A DNA stretch of 64,000 nucleotides from JBCCFC01 sp965213595 (GTDB lineage Bacteria > Chloroflexota > Anaerolineae > Caldilineales > Caldilineaceae): assembly GCA_965213595.1 (NCBI GenBank), contig CBDBZO010000006.1:248001-312000 (forward strand). Reading direction: 5' to 3'. The notes beneath the pieces were generated by a model that made no database searches, was not told the origin of the DNA, and was given only the letters and a program-made list of their open reading frames with translations. Each line of letters starts with the position of its first letter. Position 1 is the first letter of the stretch. A program made the position numbers and the translations under genes. This document shows, piece after piece, positions 40,754-48,095 of this stretch.

Positions 40754-41299
40754 TCAATCCCCCTCCGTCAATCGCTGCAACGCCCGGATAACCGCGTGCG
40801 GCTCGACTTGGCGTATGCGTCGCTCAAAATTTTCGAGCGCGTCCTGCTTGTAGAGCATTACCGGCACGGACAAGATCGTGGAGCCGATGGTGTCATCTTC
40901 TGCTACAAAGTAGACGGTGAGGCCGGTCTCGGTAATCTCGCCGCGCTGGAAGGACGCAAAAATTTCTTCGGTGTCTATGGGCTGCTTGGGCAAGCCGGGG
41001 CGCACGTCGATGACGCGGTAAGGGAAAGTGCGCAGCACGTTATCCAGCGCATGTGGCCAAGCGGCAAGCACGACCAGGCTGGGCTTGTGCCGTTCGAGCG
41101 TCGGTGAAAGCTCGGCGTTGGGCGCAGGAAGATGCACGGGCACGTTCGCCTTCTCCGCCCGCCGGAGCACGGGCAGCTCCGCATCCGCCACCACGATGAC
41201 AATTTCTGCGTCCAGCGCGTTAATGCGCGTCGCGTCGAGCAGGTCTTGCAGGATAGCGTCACCGCCGTCGGAGACGAGGATGGCAAGTTTGGTAGTCAT
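40754..41299 (-). CDS. PurN-like formyltransferase-fold protein lacking the catalytic Asn/His
   Basis: A 181-residue protein resembling phosphoribosylglycinamide formyltransferase: LAILVSDGGDAILQDLLDATRINA at the start, PSLVVLAAWPHAL, then YRVIDVRPGLPKQP and VYFVAEDDTIGSTILSVPV. PurN's NIHPSLLP, with the catalytic Asn and His, is IDVRPGLP here, so both are replaced; an Asp near the later motif may be kept. It therefore probably does not carry out formyl transfer to GAR. The start at 41299 is set by the family alignment; a long upstream frame crosses a hairpin repeat. Function unknown. Confidence 0.75.
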   Translation of the reverse strand: MTTKLAILVSDGGDAILQDLLDATRINALDAEIVIVVADAELPVLRRAEKANVPVHLPAPNAELSPTLERHKPSLVVLAAWPHALDNVLRTFPYRVIDVRPGLPKQPIDTEEIFASFQRGEITETGLTVYFVAEDDTIGSTILSVPVMLYKQDALENFERRIRQVEPHAVIRALQRLTEGD

Positions 41300-41315
41300 A
41301 GTCAAAACGATTTGG

Positions 41316-41398
41316 AACCGCAGATAAACGCGGATAAACGCGGATAAACGCAGATTCTGAATTTCTTTACCCGCGTTTATCTGCGTCCATCTGCGGTT
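41316..41398. repeat. hairpin with three 10-bp AACG-ending units
   Basis: CAGATAAACG, CGGATAAACG and CGGATAAACG follow in tandem, then CAGAT; the right side TTTATCTGCGTCCATCTGCG with GTT pairs with them. The right end reaches the stop codon of the DUF3048 gene. It is too short and irregular to be a CRISPR array. Confidence 0.75.
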
Positions 41399-43043
41399 AA
41401 TACTGAACGCTATACGACGGCGGCACGACGCTGATCCACGTGCGCCCCGGCTTGAGCGCGACCTCCGCACCCGCGCCGTCAAAGAAGCGGGGCGTGTCGC
41501 CGCGGCTGTTGCTCTGCCACGTGCCGTCGACGGCGACGCCGTCGCGAAAGACAATCGCGCGCCCGCTGCCAAACAGGTTGAGTCGAATGCTCAAGCTGCC
41601 CAGGCTGTCCTCGACGATGTTGGTCACCTCGTGCGGCACGTACTGCACGACTACATTTTCCATGGCCAATTGCCCAGCCGTGTTGCCATCGACATGCGCA
41701 TAGCCGCCCATAAAGCGCAGGTAGCGCCCGTCGCTGTAGGTGTAGCTGACGCCGCTGCCGCCCGGATAGGGAATCGCGATGCTCGTGGCGGTCGATCCAG
41801 CCGGCGCGTCGCCAAAGGTAAAGCCGCGCACGCTCGTCGCCCCCTCCACGCCCCACTCGGCCAGCCAGCGACGCGCGCCCGCCGTGCTCGTGCGCACCCG
41901 CGTGCGGTAGTCGCCGCCAACGCTCACGGAGTAGCGCGTCTGCGACGGGTCGTCGAGATCGATGTCGAGATAGGGCGAGGGCGATTCGTGCTTCATGGTA
42001 AAGCGCACGCCGTTGCTCGCACCGGAGGCGACGACGCCCGCGTTGTACAGCGCGCCGAGGTAGTAGTTAATCAGCCGCGCGCTGCGCACCGGCCCAATCT
42101 GCGCCGCCTCGTCGCCGTAGAAGACGCCGCTAAAGCGCGTGATGCCCAGCCCCTCCATCAGGTACTCGTACATCACGTCCGCCTGGCTCGTGCCGAGCTG
42201 GGGGCGCGCCGCCGGGTCGTTGTTAATCGCCACGACGATTGGCCGCTGCCCAGCCCGGCCACCAGCTAGCGGCAGCCCGGTCAGCGGGTTCATGCCGCTC
42301 GGCGGGCTAAAGCTGCCCGGCCCCGGCAGCCCCGGCGCGGGAGCATTCGCAATGCTGGTCGTCGCGGTGCTCTGCGTTTGGGCGACATTGGGCACGCCGG
42401 GTGCGGCGTTCACGGGCGCTGGCGCGGGCGCTGCGGCGGCGGCCTGCGGCGCTGCGGGCGGGTCGACGATCGCAACGTCCTGCGCCGTCGTGCCGTCGGG
42501 CAGGGCAGCGTCGACGAACTGGGCGCTGATCCACGACGGCTCGTCGTTGCCAACCGGGCAGCAAATCTGCCACCACGCGCCATCTTTGCTGCGCCCCACA
42601 ATCTCGAACGATGCGCCGCGTCGCACCTGCCCCAGGCGGGCATAGACCGTCCCCGGCCCGCCGCGCAAATTGACCGCGTCGACGTTGACGCGGCCCAGCG
42701 CTTCGCTCGTCTCTACCCCAGCCGCCAGCGCCTCGCTCAGCGTGATGGGCAGCGATGTGGAGATTTCGCCGGTTTTGGAAAGCGTAGCGGTTGGCGAGGG
42801 CAACGCGGTCGAGGCAGCGGTGGGACGAGGCGTGCGCGTCGCTGCTCGCGTAGCCGTTTGTGCGGATGCAGGCTCGGTCGGCGCGGGCTCCGTCGGGATG
42901 CGGGCGACGTCGCTGGTGGGCGGGCCACCGGTGGGCAGCAGGTCACGCGCGCGCTCGAGCAAGCGCACGTAGACAAAGAGCGTCAGCACCACGCCGAGGC
43001 CGACGAGCAACAGCATCACGAGGCGGGAACGATTAGTGGGCAT
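41397..43043 (-). CDS. DUF3048 (YerB-like) protein with SH3 domain
   Basis: From the M at 43043 the protein has 548 residues: an N-terminal membrane anchor (about 8-28), a Thr/Pro/Ala-rich linker, a bacterial SH3 domain (VNLRGGPGTVYARLGQV...WWQICC), a second Ala/Pro-rich linker, and the DUF3048 domain from NPLTGLPL through INNDPAARPQLGTSQADVMYEYL and IGPVRSARLINYYL to near the end. It is probably exported and held at the cell surface. The SH3 domain may bind cell-wall material. The tandem-Cys motif after the SH3 core recurs in the protein at 62174. The start is uncertain; M at 43103 is an alternative. Confidence 0.88.
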   Translation of the reverse strand: MPTNRSRLVMLLLVGLGVVLTLFVYVRLLERARDLLPTGGPPTSDVARIPTEPAPTEPASAQTATRAATRTPRPTAASTALPSPTATLSKTGEISTSLPITLSEALAAGVETSEALGRVNVDAVNLRGGPGTVYARLGQVRRGASFEIVGRSKDGAWWQICCPVGNDEPSWISAQFVDAALPDGTTAQDVAIVDPPAAPQAAAAAPAPAPVNAAPGVPNVAQTQSTATTSIANAPAPGLPGPGSFSPPSGMNPLTGLPLAGGRAGQRPIVVAINNDPAARPQLGTSQADVMYEYLMEGLGITRFSGVFYGDEAAQIGPVRSARLINYYLGALYNAGVVASGASNGVRFTMKHESPSPYLDIDLDDPSQTRYSVSVGGDYRTRVRTSTAGARRWLAEWGVEGATSVRGFTFGDAPAGSTATSIAIPYPGGSGVSYTYSDGRYLRFMGGYAHVDGNTAGQLAMENVVVQYVPHEVTNIVEDSLGSLSIRLNLFGSGRAIVFRDGVAVDGTWQSNSRGDTPRFFDGAGAEVALKPGRTWISVVPPSYSVQY

Positions 43044-43307
43044 GGGGGAGGGAAATGTAGCGGTTGGGAACAGCGACGGAAACGATCTTAGTTGTTGCGC
43101 CATGATAGCGGCTGCGGCGTATCTGGTCAATTGATGCGCGGCAGTGGAGAATATTTCAGGTTGGCATCTAATTCCCAAACCGAAATGGATTCGGCGTCAG
43201 GGCGTGCCGATTGCTCAGCGATTTGCTCACCCGTCAAGCGTGATTTTGTTACCAGCCTAGCCAAAAGTTTGTCCGCACCTCGTCATTCGCTGTATCCTAC
43301 CTCAACC

Positions 43308-45371
43308 ATGCAACGCCTCTCGACCCGCTTCCCCCATCTGCCCGATCTGCTGATCCTCGCCGCCGCTGCCGCGACGCGCTTCTGGCGGCTCGGCTACCAC
43401 AGCATCTGGTTCGACGAAGCCATCTCGCTCCAGTGGGCGGGCTACGATTTCGCCTACACCTGGCGCACGACCTTTGCCCTCGTCCAGGAAAAACACCCGC
43501 CGCTCTACTACGTTGCACTCGGCGCGTGGCAGCGGCTGCTCGAGCCAAGTGGCCTCGCCAGCAGCGACATCGCCCTGCGCGCGCTCGGCGCAGCGCTTGG
43601 CGTGCTGACCGTGGCGGCCACGCTGGGCTTGGCCCGCCGACTCAGCGGCACGGCGACCGGGCGATTGGCGGCGCTGCTGGTGGCTTTATCGCCGGCGCTG
43701 GTGTGGTACAGCCAGGAATTGCGCATGTTCCAGCCCGCCGCGACGGCGCTCGTGGGCAGCGGCTACTTCCTGCTGCGCGCCTGGCAATCACCGCGCCGGG
43801 TGGCCCGCGTCGGCTGGTGGCTGGCCTTTGTGGGGGCCACGGTTGCCGCGCTTTACACGTATCTCTACAGCGCCTTCCTCCTCCCCGCGATTGGGCTAAC
43901 GCTGCTGACCCTCAATTTTTGGGAACCGCAGGGCGACGCAGGGACGCGGGAACGCAGAGATGCGGAGACGCTTTTTCGCGCTCCATTCGTCGAAGGTGTT
44001 GTTGCATTAACTGTTGTTGCCCTGCTCTTTCTGCCGCTCGCGCTCAACGCGTGGACGGTCAACGCCACCGAGAGCGAAGCAGGTCGCGCCTTCGCCAACA
44101 TCGGCGGCACGCTGCTGCGCCAGCTCCGCGTCTTTACGGTCTGGCGCGTCGAATGGCCCGGCTGGCTCGTCGCGGTGATCATGTCGCTGCTGGCGGTTTT
44201 GCTCACGCTCGGTTTAATTTGGCCCCGCGTCAAAGCCAACGAACCAAAAATCCGCGTAAATCCGCGCAAATCCTCGGCTAAACTTTCTCTGGCTCAACTC
44301 TGGCTTCTCCTCTGGCTCGGCCTCCCGCTGCTCATCGGCAATTTCCTGCTCGCCAGCAACGCCACCATCTTCCGCGAGGATCGTTACTTCCTCTACCTTG
44401 CCCCCTTCGCGCTCTGGGCCATTGCCCGCGGCGTGGTGATTTTGTCGCGGCGCGGGCGGGCCGTCGGCATTTTGAGCGGCCTATTAATCGTGCTCATTGT
44501 GGGCTTGGCGTTGCCGCGACTCTGGTCGCCGGCCATGCTGCGCGAGGATTGGCGCGCAGCAGCCCGCTACATCAGCGCGCAGCAGACGGCCAATCCCGCA
44601 CTGCAATCCACGGTCGTCACCCACATCGGCTACACGCACCCAGCGCTCGAATGGTACTTGCGCCAGACGTTTGACTTCGACGCCCTGCCGCTCTACCATC
44701 CCTGGGAAGGGCCGCTGCCCGCCGAAATGAGCGACGAACAAATCGAGGCCGAGATCGCGCCGCCGCTGCTGGGGCTGGTCAGCGTGCTCGACGCCGAAAC
44801 CGTCTGGCTCGTGCAGCGGCTCTATCCCGGCGAGGACGACGGTCGGCTGGTGGAGGGCTGGCTCGATGACAACTTCCCGCTGCTGACGGAGCAGTACCCC
44901 GCGGGCCTCAAGCTAACGGGCTACGCGCTGCAAAGCGAGTTCGACGAGCTGCCCGCGCTGCCGCCGTCCGCTCGCAAAGTCGACACGCCAATCGCACCGG
45001 GGCTGGCGCTGGCGGCATGTGAAATCACCACGCCGAAGGTGTCATCCGATGAGCCGCAGCTGGGGCGCGCGGGCTGGGTACACGTTCGCTTGTGGTGGCG
45101 GATAATGGGCGAGATTGCGGAGGATTTTGACGCGCGCGTGCTGGTCGTCGATGGTGAAGGCGATGAGTGGGGCGGCTCGATTCGCTCGGACGAGGCGATG
45201 ATGCACTTTCCAACAAGTGCGTGGCCGTCTGGGGATTTTGTCCGTGCGGAGCACGATGTCAACCTGAACCCGCGGACGCCAGGCGGGGAATACGCGGTGG
45301 TGGTGCAGCTGCTGGATGAAGCAGGCAAGGCGGTCGGGCAGGCCAACTGCGGAGCGGCCCACATTGAGTGA
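43308..45371 (+). CDS. GT-C family (GT39-like) glycosyltransferase
   Basis: A 687-residue membrane protein: YHSIWFDEAISLQW carries the acidic D36/E37 motif, followed by EKHPPLYYVAL. About ten helices span the first 410 residues, and a soluble C-terminal domain follows. It should transfer sugar from a polyprenyl-phosphate donor. Loops near residues 207-222 and 314-326 are encoded by hairpin-repeat DNA (43926-43970, 44247-44275). The ATG at 43308 is chosen because the frame upstream of it reads through AT-richer, repeat-like sequence with no family similarity. The kinase gene lies downstream beyond a palindrome. Confidence 0.88.
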   Translation: MQRLSTRFPHLPDLLILAAAAATRFWRLGYHSIWFDEAISLQWAGYDFAYTWRTTFALVQEKHPPLYYVALGAWQRLLEPSGLASSDIALRALGAALGVLTVAATLGLARRLSGTATGRLAALLVALSPALVWYSQELRMFQPAATALVGSGYFLLRAWQSPRRVARVGWWLAFVGATVAALYTYLYSAFLLPAIGLTLLTLNFWEPQGDAGTRERRDAETLFRAPFVEGVVALTVVALLFLPLALNAWTVNATESEAGRAFANIGGTLLRQLRVFTVWRVEWPGWLVAVIMSLLAVLLTLGLIWPRVKANEPKIRVNPRKSSAKLSLAQLWLLLWLGLPLLIGNFLLASNATIFREDRYFLYLAPFALWAIARGVVILSRRGRAVGILSGLLIVLIVGLALPRLWSPAMLREDWRAAARYISAQQTANPALQSTVVTHIGYTHPALEWYLRQTFDFDALPLYHPWEGPLPAEMSDEQIEAEIAPPLLGLVSVLDAETVWLVQRLYPGEDDGRLVEGWLDDNFPLLTEQYPAGLKLTGYALQSEFDELPALPPSARKVDTPIAPGLALAACEITTPKVSSDEPQLGRAGWVHVRLWWRIMGEIAEDFDARVLVVDGEGDEWGGSIRSDEAMMHFPTSAWPSGDFVRAEHDVNLNPRTPGGEYAVVVQLLDEAGKAVGQANCGAAHIE
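43926..43970. repeat. hairpin-repeat half (AACGCAGAGATGCGG type) inside a GT-C gene
   Basis: GACGCGGGAACGCAGAGATG and flanking bases match the left arms of intergenic hairpins such as 20917-20989 and 50800-51043. The segment is in frame and encodes a charged loop (GDAGTRERRDAE). Confidence 0.65.
44247..44275. repeat. AATCCGCGTAAATCCGCGC repeat segment inside a GT-C gene
   Basis: The segment AATCCGCGTAAATCCGCGC resembles the arms of the intergenic hairpin at 23160-23230 and is in frame, encoding KIRVNPRKSS in a cytosolic loop. Confidence 0.6.
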
Positions 45372-45378
45372 CCATTGG

Positions 45379-45416
45379 CGTGTGTAGTTGGAGGGCGCGC
45401 CCTCCAACTACACACG
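45379..45416. repeat. perfect 38-bp palindrome
   Basis: All 19 pairs match, centred on GGGCGCGCCC with 14-bp arms CGTGTGTAGTTGGA and complement. It lies 8 nt after the GT-C stop. Its architecture, a GC-rich core with self-complementary arms, parallels the three GGGCACGCC palindromes, but the core differs. Confidence 0.95.
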
Positions 45417-45458
45417 GGCGACAGCCCAGTTTGAGCACGCTCAAATCTCATGCTGCGG

Positions 45459-45556
45459 CCAAGAGCAGACGCAGAGCGTCTGGGAAGGCATCCCGACGCA
45501 GAGCGCCGGGATGAGCAAGGTAAGCATCCCGACGCAGAGCGTCGGGGCGAGCAAGG
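45459..45556. repeat. three CCGACGCAGAGCGTCGG-type hairpin units upstream of the kinase gene
   Basis: The unit CCCGACGCAGAGCGTCGGG, a short hairpin, recurs three times with variation. The frame from an ATG at 45450 reads through it as a degenerate DAERR-rich peptide, so that start is not used. Confidence 0.8.
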
Positions 45557-45563
45557 GGATCAC

Positions 45564-46607
45564 GTGAACAATCCACTCGACATCGAACAGCCCGACCAAC
45601 TGCTGCGCTACCTGCGCAACACCAACCGCATTACGCCGGGTGAGACGCCCCGCTTCGAGACGCTAGCGGGCGGCGTCTCCAACCGCACGGTGCGGGTAAC
45701 GCGCCCTGCCGGCGAGGCGTGGGTGATGAAGCAGGCGCTCGCCAAGCTGCGAGTCGCCGTCGATTGGTTTAGTTCGCCGGAGCGCATCCACCGCGAGGCT
45801 GCGGGATTGCGCCACCTGCCCGCGCTCGCCCCGCCCGGCACGATTCCCCAACTCATTTTTGAGGATCAAGATCATCACCTGCTGGCGATGGAGGCCGTCG
45901 CCGAGCCGCACGTCAACTGGAAGACGATGCTGCTGGCGGGCGACGTGCAGCCCGATCACGTCGCACAGTTTGGGCGGCTGCTGGGCGCGGTTCACCGCCA
46001 GTCGAGCGGGCGCGCTGATTTAGCGAGCGTCTTTGCCGACCGCTCGTTTTTCGAGACGTTGCGCGTCGAGCCGTACTACCGCTATACTGCCGAGCAACAT
46101 CCAGCCACCCACTCGTTTTTTGACAGCCTGATCACCGATACGCTGTCGCGGCGGCTGGCCGTTGTCCACGGCGACTACAGCCCCAAGAACGTTCTCGTGC
46201 ATAGCATGTCAAAACATGATGAGCGGCTGATCCTGCTCGATCACGAAGTCATCCACTACGGCGATCCCGCCTTTGACCTCGGCTTCTCGCTGACGCATCT
46301 GCTGAGCAAGGCGCACCACGTGTCGGCAAAACGCGCTGAATTTTTGAAAGCGGCGCGGCTCTACTGGCAGACGTATTGGAACGCGCTGGGCGATGTCGAC
46401 TGGCGCGACGATTTAGAGCCGCGCGCCGTGCGCCACACGCTCGCCTGCCTGCTGGCGCGGGTCGATGGCCGCTCGCCGCTGGAGTATCTGTCGGCAGCGG
46501 AGCGAGATCGGCAGCGGAATATCGTCCTGAAGTTGATGGCCAATCCGCCACACACAGTGTCAGTACTTATCACTTCTTCTTTTTCAACCGCAGATGAACG
46601 CGGATGA
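45564..46607 (+). CDS. APH-family phosphotransferase (aminoglycoside/choline kinase-like)
   Basis: A 347-residue kinase-like protein starting at GTG 45564, with AAGGGGATCAC upstream. The nucleotide-binding lobe has WVMKQALAKLR (Lys). The catalytic loop is VVHGDYSPKNVLV (HGD...N) and the metal-binding loop LILLDHEVIHYGDPAFDLGF. Family members phosphorylate small molecules such as methylthioribose, choline or homoserine; with the neighbouring enolase-like and dehydratase genes a sugar or sugar-acid kinase is possible. The last residues read into a hairpin repeat (46586-46658). Substrate unknown. Confidence 0.88.
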   Translation: MNNPLDIEQPDQLLRYLRNTNRITPGETPRFETLAGGVSNRTVRVTRPAGEAWVMKQALAKLRVAVDWFSSPERIHREAAGLRHLPALAPPGTIPQLIFEDQDHHLLAMEAVAEPHVNWKTMLLAGDVQPDHVAQFGRLLGAVHRQSSGRADLASVFADRSFFETLRVEPYYRYTAEQHPATHSFFDSLITDTLSRRLAVVHGDYSPKNVLVHSMSKHDERLILLDHEVIHYGDPAFDLGFSLTHLLSKAHHVSAKRAEFLKAARLYWQTYWNALGDVDWRDDLEPRAVRHTLACLLARVDGRSPLEYLSAAERDRQRNIVLKLMANPPHTVSVLITSSFSTADERG

Positions 46608-46658
46608 ACGCAGATAAAATTTATCGAAATCTGCGTATATCTGCGTCCATCTGCAGTT
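46586..46658. repeat. hairpin repeat AACCGCAGATGAACGCGG type
   Basis: AACCGCAGATGAACGCGG on the left pairs with TCTGCGTCCATCTGCAGTT on the right. It contains the end of the kinase gene and precedes the enolase-like gene. The same type occurs at 41316-41398. Confidence 0.75.
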
Positions 46659-46682
46659 ACAACTCTTCTAACGGAATATACC

Positions 46683-47993
46683 GTGTCCACCATCCACGCC
46701 CTCTCCGCCCTCGAAATCCTCGACAGCCGTGGCCGGCCGACCGTCCAGGCCACCTGCACCCTCGCCGACGGCAGCCGCGCCACCGCCTCCGTCCCCTCCG
46801 GCGCGTCGACGGGTCGGGCCGAGGCGCTTGAGCTGCGCGACGGTGACCCGGCGCGCTATGGCGGGCTGGGCTGTCGGCGGGCGGTGGCGAATGTGAACGG
46901 CGAAATTGCCGGGGCGCTGGTGGGCGAAGAATTCAACGACCAACGCGTACTGGACGAGGTGCTGATCGCGCTGGATGGCACGCTCAACAAATCGCGCCTC
47001 GGCGCCAACGCTATTCTTGCCGTCTCCCTCGCCTTCGCCCGCGCCCGGGCTGCGCAACGTAAGCTACCGCTTTATCAGCACTTCGCCAACATCCTCTCAA
47101 GTGAGCCAAAGCAGAACCAACAAAATCAACGAGAAATCAGTCCCCTCCCCATCATGGGGAGGGATAGGGAGGGGTCCCCGAGCTTCTTAACCATCAACCT
47201 CTTCTCCGGCGGCAAGCACGCGGGCGGCCAGGTCGCCATCCAGGACGTGCTCGTCGTCCCCCACGCGCCGACCATCGATGAGGGGCTGGCGACCACCTAC
47301 GCCGTCTACCAGGCGGCGGCGTCGCTGATTGCCGAAAAGTATGGGATGCGCGCGCTCACGGCGGACGAAGGCGGGCTGGCCCCGCCCTTCCCCAACGTCG
47401 ACGCCATGCTGGGCGACGCGGTCGCATCGATTGAGCGCGCGGGCTTTACGCCGGGCGAGGAGGTATCGCTGGCGATTGACGTGGCGTCGACCCATTTTTA
47501 TGCGGACGGGAAATATGCGCTGGGCGACGATTTGCTGAATGGCGACGGCATGATCGACGTCATCGATGGCTGGTGCGACCGCTACCCGATCCTCAGCGTC
47601 GAGGACGGGCTGGCCGAGGACGATTGGGCGCACTGGCCCCGTCTGCGACAGCGGCTCACCGGTCGCGCGATCACGCTGGGCGATGATTTGCTCTGCACCA
47701 ATCCAACGCGCATCCAGCGCGCCATCGACGAGCAAGCGGCGGACGCGCTGCTGCTCAAGGTCAACCAGATCGGCACGCTGAGCGAGGCGGCGGAGGCGTG
47801 TCGTCTGGCGCGCGGCGCGGGCTGGCAGGTCGTCGTCAGCGCGCGCAGCGGCGAGACGGAGGACGATTGGCTGGCCGATTTGGCCGTCGGCTGGGGCGGG
47901 GACTACATCAAGGTGGGGTCGATCAACCAGTCCGAGCGGCTGGCGAAGTATAACCGGCTGCTGGCGATTGAGGCGGAGATGAGTACAAACTAA
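46683..47993 (+). CDS. divergent enolase paralogue with an in-frame repeat insertion
   Basis: A 436-residue enolase-fold protein starting at GTG. Recognisable segments: LEILDSRGRPTV, GANAILAVSLA, TADEGGLAP (Glu of DEGG kept), the metal ligands in SVEDGLAEDDW and LGDDLLCTN, and LLKVNQIGT (catalytic Lys). Two usual active-site residues are changed: the Glu in the usual QEFM is Asp (IQDVL), and the His of SHRSGE is Ala (SARSGE). An insert of about 25 residues near 138-165, partly encoded by a hairpin repeat, sits before the LFSGGKHAGG loop. It may act on a different substrate than 2-phosphoglycerate. Neighbours: a kinase upstream and an IlvD/Edd dehydratase downstream. Confidence 0.88.
   Translation: MSTIHALSALEILDSRGRPTVQATCTLADGSRATASVPSGASTGRAEALELRDGDPARYGGLGCRRAVANVNGEIAGALVGEEFNDQRVLDEVLIALDGTLNKSRLGANAILAVSLAFARARAAQRKLPLYQHFANILSSEPKQNQQNQREISPLPIMGRDREGSPSFLTINLFSGGKHAGGQVAIQDVLVVPHAPTIDEGLATTYAVYQAAASLIAEKYGMRALTADEGGLAPPFPNVDAMLGDAVASIERAGFTPGEEVSLAIDVASTHFYADGKYALGDDLLNGDGMIDVIDGWCDRYPILSVEDGLAEDDWAHWPRLRQRLTGRAITLGDDLLCTNPTRIQRAIDEQAADALLLKVNQIGTLSEAAEACRLARGAGWQVVVSARSGETEDDWLADLAVGWGGDYIKVGSINQSERLAKYNRLLAIEAEMSTN
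47142..47176. repeat. CCCCTCCCC...GGGGAGGG hairpin inside the enolase-like gene
   Basis: CCCCTCCCCATCATGGGGAG plus the following GGGAGGGG is an inverted repeat. It is a relative of the intergenic hairpin at 28742-28783. It is in frame and encodes SPLPIMGRDREGSP. Confidence 0.85.
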
Positions 47994-48003
47994 AGAGAAT
48001 CGA

Positions 48004-48077
48004 GCCACGAATTGCACGAATTACACGGATTTTTGTCGTGCGGACTTTCAATCCGTGTAATTCGTGCAATTTGTGGC
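48004..48077. repeat. hairpin with 27-bp arms before the IlvD/Edd gene
   Basis: Bases 48004-48030 and 48051-48077 are complementary at 26 of 27 positions. It fills the enolase-dehydratase gap and ends just before the ribosome-binding site at 48080, so it could affect translation. Confidence 0.9.
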
Positions 48078-48095
48078 TAAAAAGGAGTGAACACG

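Noticed and set aside
41316..41365. A possible CRISPR-like array of short repeats
   Set aside because: Units are 10 bp, contiguous and without spacers; it is one arm of a hairpin repeat.
45450..45563. An N-terminal extension of the APH-type kinase from ATG 45450
   Set aside because: The extension is encoded by three hairpin repeat units, and GTG 45564 has a proper ribosome-binding site and begins at the family-like sequence.
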